64,000 nucleotides of DNA, taken from contig NZ_AP024237.1 in the NCBI RefSeq assembly GCF_016592155.1, forward strand, positions 3,534,001-3,598,000. The letters are read 5' to 3'. The stretch is from Mycobacterium heckeshornense. Lineage in GTDB: Bacteria > Actinomycetota > Actinomycetes > Mycobacteriales > Mycobacteriaceae. The translations under genes were made by a program, and so were the position numbers. Below, piece by piece: positions 37,669 through 48,247 of this stretch; the stretch's first letter is position 1, and the number at the start of each line of letters is the position of its first letter. The notes beneath the pieces are model-generated. The model saw nothing but the letters and a program-made list of their open reading frames with translations, was not told the DNA's origin and did no database searches.

Positions 37669-38850
37669 GTGTCGACACCGGCCCAGCTGCCCTTTCCGCA
37701 GACGGATCCCCTCGAACTGCCAACTCAATTACGCGCACTGCAGTCTCAGAGCCCGATTCACCGGGTCCGCACACCGGCGGGCGACGAGGCATGGCTGGTC
37801 ACCGGCTATGCCGAGGTGCGCGGGTTGCTCGACGACGACCGGTTGGGCCGCGCGCATCGCAACCCGGATGCTGCCGCACGCATCGGGGAGTCGGCGTTGT
37901 TCGGCGGACCGCTCGGCAACTTCGACACCGAAGAAACCGACCATGCGCGGATGCGCTCCCTGCTGCAGCCACACTTTTCGCCTCGGCATCTGCGGACGCT
38001 GGCCCCCAGAGTCGAGGAGCTGACCGGCGAGTTGCTCGACAACCTCGCACGGGAAGGGCCGCCAGCAGACCTGCACGCGAAACTGGCTGTGCCGCTGCCG
38101 ATCCTGGTGATTTGCGAGCTGCTGGGCGTGCCCTACTGCGATCGTGACCAGTTCCGCGGCTGGACCCAGGACACCGCGAACGTATGTGATCATGCGCGTT
38201 CTCAGCGCGGCCTGGCCGAGCTGTTCGGCTATAGCCTGAAGCTGGTCGAGCACAAGCGCGGGCTGCCCGGCGACGATGTCATCTCCCGGCTGTGCCTTAC
38301 CCCGGGCGTCTCCGACGCCGAAGCGGCCTTGCTGTCAATGGCGTTGCTGTTCGCCGGGCACGAGACAACGGTGGTGGCGATCGGTCTCGGGGCACTGCTG
38401 CTGTTGACGAATGCCGATCAGTGGCGGGCGCTCGCCGACAACCCGGGCCTGATTCCGGCCGCGGTCGAAGAGCTCTTGCGGGCAGCCGCCTTCGGCGGCG
38501 GCATCGGCGGCATACCGCGGTATGCCCGCACAGATTTCGACATCGACGGCGTGGCGATCCACGCCGGGGACCTGGTGGTGCTTGACATCGGATCGGCCAA
38601 TCACGACCCGACGGTGTTCAGTCCCCCGGAGCGGCTCGACATCGCCCGCACCCAGGCACCCCACCTGACCTTCGGATACGGCGCACGTTATTGCATCGGG
38701 GCACCGCTGGCCCGCATCGAGCTGAAAACTGTGTTCGCCCAACTTCTTCCGCGTTTTCCGTCCATGCATCTGGCGGTCGATCCGGCGACATTGACCGTGC
38801 GCAGCGACGTGCTGGCCGGAGGACTCGTCGAACTGCCCGTGTCGTGGTGA
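37669..38850 (+). CDS. Cytochrome P450
   Basis: A soluble bacterial P450 of 393 residues. Visible are the I-helix oxygen-activation motif FAGHETT, the ExxR of the K helix in VEELLR, and the heme-binding loop FGYGARYCIGAPLARIEL with the Cys ligand. The GTG at 37669 has GGGAGG 5 bases upstream. The family number and substrate cannot be set by eye; it is of the general actinobacterial class I type needing a ferredoxin and reductase, and neither is adjacent. It is controlled, by inference, by the divergent TetR. Confidence 0.93.
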   Translation: MSTPAQLPFPQTDPLELPTQLRALQSQSPIHRVRTPAGDEAWLVTGYAEVRGLLDDDRLGRAHRNPDAAARIGESALFGGPLGNFDTEETDHARMRSLLQPHFSPRHLRTLAPRVEELTGELLDNLAREGPPADLHAKLAVPLPILVICELLGVPYCDRDQFRGWTQDTANVCDHARSQRGLAELFGYSLKLVEHKRGLPGDDVISRLCLTPGVSDAEAALLSMALLFAGHETTVVAIGLGALLLLTNADQWRALADNPGLIPAAVEELLRAAAFGGGIGGIPRYARTDFDIDGVAIHAGDLVVLDIGSANHDPTVFSPPERLDIARTQAPHLTFGYGARYCIGAPLARIELKTVFAQLLPRFPSMHLAVDPATLTVRSDVLAGGLVELPVSW

Positions 38851-38866
38851 ACCACACCAGGGGCGG

Positions 38867-40960
<2,094 letters not shown>

Positions 40961-40989
40961 TTATCCGAGGGCTCCGACGAGGGCGGTCG

Positions 40990-41229
40990 TCACTGCTCGA
41001 CGTATGCCCGCAGCCGGTCGATCGCGGTGTCCCAGCGACGCGACAACGTGGTCAGATAGTCACTGGCTTCCGCCAGCGGTTCGGTGCGCACGGTCCAGAT
41101 GCGTTCGCGTCCACGCCGGCTGCTGCTGACCAGGCCGGCCACCTCAAGCAGCTGCAAGTGTTTGGTCGCAGCCTGCCTGGTGACCGGAATAGCTTGGCTG
41201 ACTTGAGAAGTCGAGCACCCCTGGCGACG
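40990..41229 (-). pseudogene. C-terminal remnant of an ArsR-family regulator
   Basis: Read on the minus strand and ending at TGA (40990-40992), this stretch encodes VTRQAATKHLQLLEVAGLVS, then RRGRERIWTVRTEPLAEASDYL and RRWDTAIDRLRAYVEQ. That is the recognition helix, wing and tail of an ArsR winged helix. No start codon or N-terminal helix (the usual LADPTRRAIL part) is present, so about 25-30 residues are missing. It lies between ligA and the MetE-like gene. Confidence 0.62.
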
Positions 41230-41262
41230 ATACGCGACCTTTTGGTTGCGCCTCGGCTTCGG

Positions 41263-42279
41263 CTAGATCGCGTCGGGGTCTTCGGCAAACGCCTCCGCGG
41301 CCCGCCGGGCCAGCCCGATCGCGGTGCGGGCCCATTCCGGCGTCGCGCCGGCCAGGCCGCACGCCGGGGTGATCCCGACGCGATCGCGCACCTGCGAGCG
41401 GGCGAAACCGAGCAGGTCGGTGATCGCGACGGTGGCGGCGGCGATTTCTTCTACCGACGGTCGCTGGGCCGGGGCGCTGGCAGGCACGACGCCGAGCATC
41501 ACGGTGCGCCCCGATTCGACGAATTCCGCGATACCGTCGAGGTCCGCGGTTTGCCGCGCAGTCCTGGCGTCGACGGATACTGCGTGAAAATTGCTGGTGT
41601 GCAAGAGGTTCCACGGCAATGACGACGCGCAGCTATGCAGCAGCACCTCAGCGCCGGCCGCTGCGACACAGGTGTCGAGCGCTGCGGTAGCCAGTGCCTC
41701 ATCGATCGGGTCCACCGGGGTCAACGCGGTCACGCCGGTCAGCTGCCCGGCCAGGGCGGCCGGTAGCGACGGCTCGTCGAACTGCACCAGGACCGGTGTA
41801 TCGAGCCGCCGGGATACCGCCGCCCGATGGGCGGCCACACCCTCGGCCAGGGACGCGGCCAGGTCGCGCACGGCGCCGTGGTCGGTGATCGCCCGGTGTC
41901 CGTTGGCAAGCTCCAATTCGGCCGCCAAGGTCACCGGTCCCGGCGCCTGCACCTTGACTGGGCGACCGCTGCCCCGCAGGCCGGCGTTCTCCCACGCTTC
42001 TTCCAGCGCATCGATATCCTCGTCGAGCAGGCTGGCCGCCCTGCGCATCACCGCGCCGGGCCGGGCGGCGATCCGGTAGCCGCGCGGCACCGTGTCGATC
42101 GCCACGTCGATCAGCAGCGCGCCCGCACGCCCGATCATGTCGGCGCCCACGCCGCGCGCAGGCAGCTCGACAATGTGGGCCATCGCGTCGGCCAGCTCAC
42201 CGACGACGACCTCGGCGGCTTCACGCGCTGAGCCGCCCGGCCAGGAGCCGTTGCCGGTGGCCGTTGCGAAAACGCTCAT
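41263..42279 (-). CDS. MetE/UROD-like protein (Rv3015c-like)
   Basis: 338 residues of the cobalamin-independent methionine synthase (MetE)/UROD-like superfamily, shorter than true MetE. The C-terminal-domain type phrases are VKVQAPGPVTLAAELEL, LVQFDEPSLPAAL, VLLHSCASSLPWNLL and GITPACGLAG, which supply likely zinc ligands (His, Cys, Cys). The ATG at 42279 gives MSVFATATGNGSWPGG. The methyl donor and acceptor are unknown. It probably forms a unit with ligA downstream. Confidence 0.85.
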   Translation of the reverse strand: MSVFATATGNGSWPGGSAREAAEVVVGELADAMAHIVELPARGVGADMIGRAGALLIDVAIDTVPRGYRIAARPGAVMRRAASLLDEDIDALEEAWENAGLRGSGRPVKVQAPGPVTLAAELELANGHRAITDHGAVRDLAASLAEGVAAHRAAVSRRLDTPVLVQFDEPSLPAALAGQLTGVTALTPVDPIDEALATAALDTCVAAAGAEVLLHSCASSLPWNLLHTSNFHAVSVDARTARQTADLDGIAEFVESGRTVMLGVVPASAPAQRPSVEEIAAATVAITDLLGFARSQVRDRVGITPACGLAGATPEWARTAIGLARRAAEAFAEDPDAI

Positions 42280-42334
42280 CGCCCAACCGTACTGGCGCCC
42301 TGCGACTACGCTCGCAGCAGGGAAGGACTGGACT

Positions 42335-42958
42335 ATGTCGCGGCCGCTGCTGGTGTGCGCTGTGGCGTTGCTGGCCGCAGCATGCACCCGTGTGGTGGAG
42401 GGCGCAGCCGTCCCGGCATCCGGACCCCTGGGTGGTCCGTCCGGCGTCGACGTCGACGCCATTCTGTTGGACCAGTCGCGGATGCGCGCGATTACCGGCG
42501 CCGGCAACGACCTGACGATCATCCCGTCGATGGACGGCAAGCAGCTGGTGGACCTGGACTCGCTGGCCGCGACAGTGCCCGCGCCGTGCCGGTTCGTTTA
42601 CGCCGACACCGCCGCATTTGGACCTGATGTCGAGCAGTTCCACAAGACGACGTTTCAGGCCCCGCCGAAAGGCGCGCTGATCTCCGAAGGCGCCGCCGGG
42701 TACCGCGACGCCGGCGCCGCGCGCCGCAGCTTCGACACGCTGGTGGCCAGCGTGGACGATTGCGCGGCCACGTCGGCGGGCCGGCTTTTGGTGGGCGAGC
42801 ACAGCGCCGACGAAGACTCGCTGCGCACCAGGCCCGGCGAGTGCGGCCGTGACTACCGGGTCAAATCGATGGTTTTGCTGGAAGTGACCTATTGCGGTTT
42901 CCCCGAATCGGTGCCCGACATCGTGATGACTAACATCACGGCGAAAGTGCCTGGTTAG
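42335..42958 (+). CDS. lpqA: Lipoprotein LpqA with PknH-like sensor domain
   Basis: 207 residues. A short signal peptide (SRPLLVCAVALLAAAC) ends in a lipobox with Cys17. The exported part resembles the extracellular PknH-like sensor domain (AILLDQSRMRAITGAGNDLTI near the start, four later cysteines for disulfides). The ATG at 42335 has GGAAGGA 7 bases upstream. It is divergent from the MetE-like gene and lies directly next to mnmA, without the esx/PPE genes found there in M. tuberculosis. Confidence 0.85.
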   Translation: MSRPLLVCAVALLAAACTRVVEGAAVPASGPLGGPSGVDVDAILLDQSRMRAITGAGNDLTIIPSMDGKQLVDLDSLAATVPAPCRFVYADTAAFGPDVEQFHKTTFQAPPKGALISEGAAGYRDAGAARRSFDTLVASVDDCAATSAGRLLVGEHSADEDSLRTRPGECGRDYRVKSMVLLEVTYCGFPESVPDIVMTNITAKVPG

Positions 42959-43025
42959 CATCGAATGTGAACCTGTTGCGAGAAACTGGCCAGAGTTTCG
43001 CAATGGCTTCACGCTCGGCGAGGGC

Positions 43026-44099
43026 TTACGAGGTGGCGGCGATCGTCGCGCTGCCGATCACCTCGTCACCATCGGGATCTGGCCGGTACAGGACCAGCGT
43101 CTGTCCGCGGGCAGCGGCCCGCAGCGGGGTATGCAGCCGAACCACAAGCGTGCCGTCGTCTAATTCTGCTGTGGCAGGAACAGTGTCGCCGTGCGCACGA
43201 ATCTGAACCACGCACTCGACGGGCTCCGACGGCGGTGTGCCGGCGGTGAACACCGGGTCGCGCCCGGTCAGCGTCCATACGTCGAGGTCGCCGGCACCAC
43301 CCACCCGCACAGTGGCGGTGTCGGCGTCGATCGCGGTCACGTAGCGGGCTCGACCGTCGGGGCCGGGACCGGCGATGCCCAGCCCTTTGCGCTGCCCGAT
43401 CGTGAAGCCGTGCACACCGTCGTGCTCGGCCAGCACGGTGCCCTGCGCATCGACGACGGTTCCGCGGCGCACACCGATACGCTCGCCGAGGAACGTGCGC
43501 GTGTTCCCGGACGGGATGAAGCAGATGTCGTGACTGTCCGGCTTTTCCGCGACCGCCAGGCCACGGCGGGCAGCCTCGGCGCGGATCTGCGGTTTGGGCG
43601 TGTCACCGACCGGGAACGCGGCGTGCCGCAGCTGATCGGCGGTGAGCACCGCCAATACGTAGGACTGGTCCTTGTCCCGGTCGACCGCGCGGCGCAGCTT
43701 CCCTCCGCACAGCCGCGCGTAGTGACCGGTGGCCACGGCGTCAAATCCCAAGGCGAGCGCACGCGCTGACAGCGCGGAAAACTTGATCCGCTGGTTGCAC
43801 CGCACACAGGGATTCGGCGTTTCCCCGCGGGCGTAGGAGGACACGAAATCGTCGATCACGTCTTCTCTGAACTTCTCCGCGAAATCCCATACGTAGAACG
43901 GGATTCCGAGCACGTCGGCGACCCGGCGGGCATCGCCGGCGTCTTCCTTGGAGCAACAGCCGCGTGCGCCGGTGCGCAGCGTGCCGGGTGCTTGCGAAAG
44001 CGCCAGGTGCACGCCGACCACGTCGTGACCGGCGTCGACCATCCGGGCAGCGGCCACCGATGAGTCGACGCCACCGCTCATCGCGGCGAGGACTCTCAC
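43026..44099 (-). CDS. mnmA: tRNA-specific 2-thiouridylase MnmA
   Basis: MnmA thiolates U34 of Lys, Glu and Gln tRNAs using sulfur relayed from IscS. The GTG at 44099 overlaps the iscS stop as GTGA, and the 357-residue protein starts [20 protein letters not shown] with the PP-loop. Catalytic cysteines are in [13 protein letters not shown] and [10 protein letters not shown]. The open frame upstream to 44312 only reads antisense-like sequence inside iscS. Confidence 0.95.
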   Translation of the reverse strand: MRVLAAMSGGVDSSVAAARMVDAGHDVVGVHLALSQAPGTLRTGARGCCSKEDAGDARRVADVLGIPFYVWDFAEKFREDVIDDFVSSYARGETPNPCVRCNQRIKFSALSARALALGFDAVATGHYARLCGGKLRRAVDRDKDQSYVLAVLTADQLRHAAFPVGDTPKPQIRAEAARRGLAVAEKPDSHDICFIPSGNTRTFLGERIGVRRGTVVDAQGTVLAEHDGVHGFTIGQRKGLGIAGPGPDGRARYVTAIDADTATVRVGGAGDLDVWTLTGRDPVFTAGTPPSEPVECVVQIRAHGDTVPATAELDDGTLVVRLHTPLRAAARGQTLVLYRPDPDGDEVIGSATIAATS

Positions 44100-45274
44100 C
44101 GCGACACCCCCGCCGCTGCCAGGGCGGCCTGCCGCGCGCGGGACACCGCGCCCGGCAGCACTCGCAACGCCGCGTCCACGTCGGCGTCGACGCTGGTGTG
44201 TCCCAAGGACAGTCGCAGCGAGCCGCGTGCACTGGCCGCGTCGGCGCCCATCGCGAGCAGCACATGTGACGGCTGCGCCACACCTGCGGTACATGCGGAG
44301 CCAGTCGAGCATTCGATTCCGTTGGCGTCCAACAACATCAGCAGTGCATCGCCCTCGCAGCCGTCAAACGTGAAGTGCGCGTTACCAGGTAGCCTGGCTT
44401 CCCTCGGGCCGTTGAGCCGGGCGCCGTCGACCCCGGCGAGGACGCCGTCGATGAGCCGGTCTCGCAGCACGCGAAGCCGTGCGCTGTTGGCCTCCAGCTC
44501 GTCGACCGCGATCTGTGCCGCCGTCGCCATCGCGACAGCGCCAGCGACATCCGGTGTGCCGGAGCGGATGTCACGTTCTTGGCCGCCGCCGTGCGACAGG
44601 GGTACGCAGCTGACGTCGCGGCGCAACACCAACGCCCCTACCCCGGGCGGACCGCCGAACTTATGTGCGGCCACACTCATCGCTGACAGCCCGCTGGCGG
44701 CGAAGTCGACCTGCAGCTGACCCACCGCCTGAATGGCATCGCTGTGCATGGGCACGTCGAATTCGGCTGCGATGGCAGCCAGTTCGGCGATCGGCATGAT
44801 CGTGCCGACCTCGTTGTTGGCCCACATCACCGACACCAGGGCCACGTCGTCGTAGCCGTCGAGAGCGTCGCGCAGGGCGGCCGGCGACACCGATCCGTCG
44901 GCGGCAACCGGCAGCCAAGTCACTTCGGCACCTTCGTGTTCGGCGAGCCAGGCCACCGAGTCCAGCACGGCGTGATGTTCGACCGCGGTGGTGACGATGC
45001 GACGATGGCGGGGCTGCGCGTCGCGGCGAGCCCAGTAAATGCCCTTGACGGCCAGGTTGTCGCTTTCGGTGCCGCCCGCGGTGAAGATCACCTCCGACGG
45101 TCGAGCGCCCAGCTTGCCGGCGATCAGCTCGCGCGATTCCTCCATCCGCCGGCGTGCCGTGCGGCCGGCAGTGTGCAGCGACGAAGCATTGCCGACGGTG
45201 GCCAGCACAGCCGTCATTGCCTCGACGGCGGCGGGATACATCGGGGTGGTGGCGGCGTGATCGAGATACACCAT
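44096..45274 (-). CDS. iscS: Cysteine desulfurase IscS
   Basis: A PLP enzyme that takes sulfur from cysteine for Fe-S clusters and tRNA thiolation. The 392-residue protein starts [20 protein letters not shown], with the PLP Lys in [16 protein letters not shown] and the active Cys loop [11 protein letters not shown]. It is coupled to mnmA, its sulfur acceptor. Compared with M. tuberculosis the two genes Rv3026c-Rv3027c are missing upstream. Confidence 0.95.
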   Translation of the reverse strand: MVYLDHAATTPMYPAAVEAMTAVLATVGNASSLHTAGRTARRRMEESRELIAGKLGARPSEVIFTAGGTESDNLAVKGIYWARRDAQPRHRRIVTTAVEHHAVLDSVAWLAEHEGAEVTWLPVAADGSVSPAALRDALDGYDDVALVSVMWANNEVGTIMPIAELAAIAAEFDVPMHSDAIQAVGQLQVDFAASGLSAMSVAAHKFGGPPGVGALVLRRDVSCVPLSHGGGQERDIRSGTPDVAGAVAMATAAQIAVDELEANSARLRVLRDRLIDGVLAGVDGARLNGPREARLPGNAHFTFDGCEGDALLMLLDANGIECSTGSACTAGVAQPSHVLLAMGADAASARGSLRLSLGHTSVDADVDAALRVLPGAVSRARQAALAAAGVSR

Positions 45275-45321
45275 GACTCGCCCAGGATACCGGCCGGTGT
45301 GAGGGGGCCGAGCAGGCGCAA

Positions 45322-45353
45322 AAGCCCCTCATTTCGGCACGAAATGGGGGCTT
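45322..45353 (-). terminator. Hairpin downstream of etfA
   Basis: AAGCCCCTCATTTCG and CGAAATGGGGGCTT form a 14-bp stem with one bulged base and a 3-base loop, followed on the minus strand by only four T residues. It lies 26 bases after the etfA stop. The adjacent GAGCAGGCGCAAAA matches the core of the 34386 palindrome, so it is both a likely terminator and a member of that repeat family. Confidence 0.65.
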
Positions 45354-45378
45354 GAGCGGCTAGTCACACGAAGGGCAG

Positions 45379-46335
45379 CTACCCCTTGCGGGCCTTGATC
45401 GCCTCGGTCAGCTGCGGGGCCACCTTGAACAGGTCGCCGACCACCCCGTAGTCGGCGATTTCGAAGATCGGCGCTTCCTCGTCCTTGTTGACCGCGACGA
45501 TCGTCTTGGAGGTCTGCATCCCGGCGCGGTGCTGAATCGCCCCGGAAATCCCCAACGCGATGTAGAGCTGCGGCGACACCGTCTTTCCGGTCTGGCCCAC
45601 TTGAAACTGGCCAGGGTAGTAGCCGGAATCGACCGCGGCGCGGGACGCGCCGACCGCCGCCCCGAGCGAGTCGGCCAGCTCCTCGACCACGCGGAAGTTC
45701 TCCGCGCTACCCACGCCACGCCCGCCGGACACCACGATGGCAGCCTCGGTGAGCTCCGGACGATCGCCGGCGACGGCAGGTTGGCGGGCGGTGACTTTCG
45801 CCGCGTTCTCCGCGGGCGCGGGCACTTCCACGGTGACCTGTTCGCCAGCGCCTTGGGCCGGTTCGGCTTCGATCGCCCCGGCTCGCACGGTGATCACCGG
45901 GGTGTCGCCGCTGGCTTGGGCCTCGACGGTGAATGCGCCACCAAAGATCGAATGCAGTGCCTTGACGCCGGGTTGGACATCGACCACGTCGACCAGCAGA
46001 CCCGAGCCGATCCGCGCGGCCAGCCGACCGGCGATCTCCTTGCCGTCGGCGCTGGCCGCCAGCAGCACCGCTGCCGGAGCAGACGATTCAGCCAGATTGG
46101 CCAGCACGTCGACCTGCGGGGTGATCAGGTACTGCTCGACGACGTCGGATTCGGCGACATAGATCTTCTCAGCGCCGGCGGCCTTCAGCCCGTCGATCAG
46201 CGGCGCGGCCGTGCCGGGCGTACCGACGACGACGGCGGCGGGTTCGCCCAGCCGACGAGCGGCGGTGAGCAGTTCCGCGGTGACCTTTTTCAGCGCACCT
46301 TCAGCGTGCTCGGCGAGCACCAGTACTTCAGCCAT
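45379..46335 (-). CDS. etfA: Electron transfer flavoprotein alpha subunit
   Basis: FixB/EtfA carries FAD and passes electrons from acyl-CoA dehydrogenases towards the quinone pool. The 318-residue protein opens MAEVLVLAEHAEGALKKVT and has the C-terminal FAD site: VVSGGRGVGS, VDSGYYPGQFQVGQTGK, YIALGISGAIQH and AVNKDEEAPIFEIADYGVVG. It follows etfB by 33 bases. Confidence 0.95.
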   Translation of the reverse strand: MAEVLVLAEHAEGALKKVTAELLTAARRLGEPAAVVVGTPGTAAPLIDGLKAAGAEKIYVAESDVVEQYLITPQVDVLANLAESSAPAAVLLAASADGKEIAGRLAARIGSGLLVDVVDVQPGVKALHSIFGGAFTVEAQASGDTPVITVRAGAIEAEPAQGAGEQVTVEVPAPAENAAKVTARQPAVAGDRPELTEAAIVVSGGRGVGSAENFRVVEELADSLGAAVGASRAAVDSGYYPGQFQVGQTGKTVSPQLYIALGISGAIQHRAGMQTSKTIVAVNKDEEAPIFEIADYGVVGDLFKVAPQLTEAIKARKG

Positions 46336-46368
46336 GGATTTCGCGTGTCTTTCAGTGTCGAAGGGGTC

Positions 46369-47169
46369 TTAGATCAGTTTTTGAGCGACCAGGTACTCGG
46401 CAATCTTGGTGCCGCCGTCACCCTCGTCGGCGACCTTCTCGCCGGCGGTCTTGGGCGGCTTGGGGTTTGACGCCAGAACCGTCGAGCCGGCGTTGGCCAG
46501 GCCTACTTCGTCGGATTCCACGCCGATCTCGGCCAGCGTCAGCTTGGTCACTTCCTTCTTCTTCGCGGCCATGATGCCCTTGAAGGACGGGAAGCGGGGC
46601 TCATTGATCTTCTCGTTCACGCTGATCACCGCCGGCAACGGGGCCTCGAGGGTGAACACGCCCTCGTCGGTTTCGCGCTCGCCGATGATCTTGCCTCCTT
46701 CGACCGACACCTTGCGCAAGTGGGTCAACTGCGGCAAGCCGAGGTATTCGGCGATGATTGCCGGCACTGCGCCAGCGGTTCCATCGGTGGACTCGTTACC
46801 GGCGATCACCAGCTCGGTGCCCTCGATGGTGCCCAACGCGCGGGCCAATGCCCACGCCGTCTGGATGACATCCGAACCATGCATCCCCTCGTCGAGCAGG
46901 TGCACCGCCTTGTCGGCACCCATCGACAGCGCCTTGCGGATGGCTTCGGTGGCCCGCTCTGGGCCCGCGGTCAGCACCGTCACCGAGCCTTCGATGCCGT
47001 CGGCGGCTTCTTTCTCCCGGATCAGCAACGCCTCCTCGACGGCGCGCTCGTTGATTTCGTCCAGCACGGCGTCGGCCGACTCGCGGTCCAGGGTGAAGTC
47101 GTCGTCGCGGAGCCTGCGCTCCGACCAAGTGTCTGGGACCTGCTTGATCAGGACCACGATGTTCGTCAT
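46369..47169 (-). CDS. etfB: Electron transfer flavoprotein beta subunit
   Basis: FixA/EtfB is the AMP-binding partner of EtfA. The ATG at 47169 gives 266 residues starting MTNIVVLIKQVPDTW, with the nucleotide-binding VIAGNESTDGTAGAVPAIIAEYLG and the signature-like SVNEKINEPRFPSFKGIMAAKKK. AGGAGG lies 13 bases upstream of the ATG, rather far. It is the first gene of the etf operon. Confidence 0.95.
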   Translation of the reverse strand: MTNIVVLIKQVPDTWSERRLRDDDFTLDRESADAVLDEINERAVEEALLIREKEAADGIEGSVTVLTAGPERATEAIRKALSMGADKAVHLLDEGMHGSDVIQTAWALARALGTIEGTELVIAGNESTDGTAGAVPAIIAEYLGLPQLTHLRKVSVEGGKIIGERETDEGVFTLEAPLPAVISVNEKINEPRFPSFKGIMAAKKKEVTKLTLAEIGVESDEVGLANAGSTVLASNPKPPKTAGEKVADEGDGGTKIAEYLVAQKLI

Positions 47170-47403
47170 AACTGTGGTTCGTCCTCCTTGACGGAGTCCT
47201 GCAGCCGTGGGCGGCAAGACCTTGGTTACGTTGGTGCGCGGCCACACCCGCGTGTTACTGGCTGGTAGCTTGTGTACGGTTTCGCTCTCACACCATAGCG
47301 GGTCGTGCTAAGCCGAATGTTCGGCTCCTCCCCTCCCACGGCGCGGTGCCCAGCGTCTTGTCAAGGTGGGCCGACGGGGCGCTTCAGGATAGCCTGCCTT
47401 GCA

Positions 47404-48195
47404 ATGAACGCCATCGAGAATCCTCGCTGTGTCAGCGCGGCGCCGCCGGCCACGTTGGCGCTGACCGGTGAACGCACCGTACCGGGCCTGGAGCAGGAGA
47501 ACTACTGGTTCCGCCGCCATGAGGTCGTCTACCAGCAGCTGGTCCACCGGTGTGCTGGCCGCGACGTGCTAGAAGCCGGGTGCGGGGAGGGCTACGGCGC
47601 CAACCTGATCGCCCGCGTGGCGCGCCGGGTCATCGCCATCGACTACGACCATGCCGCGGTGGCCCATGTTTGTGCCCGCTATCCGCGGGTCCAGGCGCTG
47701 CACGCCAACCTGACCGAGCTGCCGCTGGCCGACGACTCGGTGGACGCGGTGGTCAGCTTTCAGGTGGTCGAACACCTGTGGGACCAGCCGCGGTTTGTCC
47801 GCGAGTGCGCCCGGGTGCTGCGCCCGGCGGGACTGCTGATGGTGTCTACCCCCAACCGGATCACCTTTTCACCGGGCCGTGACAGCCCACTCAACCCGTT
47901 TCACACCCGCGAACTCGATGCCGCCGAGCTCACCACGCTCCTGGTCGACAACGGATTCGTGGCGGTGAACATCAGCGGCGTATTCCATGGGCCGCGGCTG
48001 CGGGAAATGGACGTCCGGCACGGCGGGTCGATCATCGACGCCCAGATTGCCCGGGCGCTGGCCGATGCGCCCTGGCCGGCTGACCTGTTGGCCGATGTCG
48101 CCGCGGTCACCACGGCCGACTTCGAGATCATCGAGGCGACCGACCGCGACATCGACGACAGCCTCGACTTGGTCGCGATCGCGGTGCGGGCGTGA
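47404..48195 (+). CDS. SAM-dependent methyltransferase of the MGLP cluster (Rv3030-like)
   Basis: 263 residues of a class I methyltransferase: VLEAGCGEGYGANLIA binds SAM, IDYDHAAV follows, and SFQVVEHLWDQPRFVRECARVL is typical. The M. tuberculosis homologue is implicated in methylation of the 6-O-methylglucose lipopolysaccharide (MGLP), a cytosolic polysaccharide that regulates fatty acid synthase. The ATG at 47404 is chosen; the homologue has a different, similar-length N-terminal tail. It is the first gene of a three-gene operon. Confidence 0.88.
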   Translation: MNAIENPRCVSAAPPATLALTGERTVPGLEQENYWFRRHEVVYQQLVHRCAGRDVLEAGCGEGYGANLIARVARRVIAIDYDHAAVAHVCARYPRVQALHANLTELPLADDSVDAVVSFQVVEHLWDQPRFVRECARVLRPAGLLMVSTPNRITFSPGRDSPLNPFHTRELDAAELTTLLVDNGFVAVNISGVFHGPRLREMDVRHGGSIIDAQIARALADAPWPADLLADVAAVTTADFEIIEATDRDIDDSLDLVAIAVRA

Positions 48196-48247
48196 GCCGC
48201 GTCAGCGACGATGATGCCGGCGTAGCCGGGATTGAGGAGTTGCGCCC

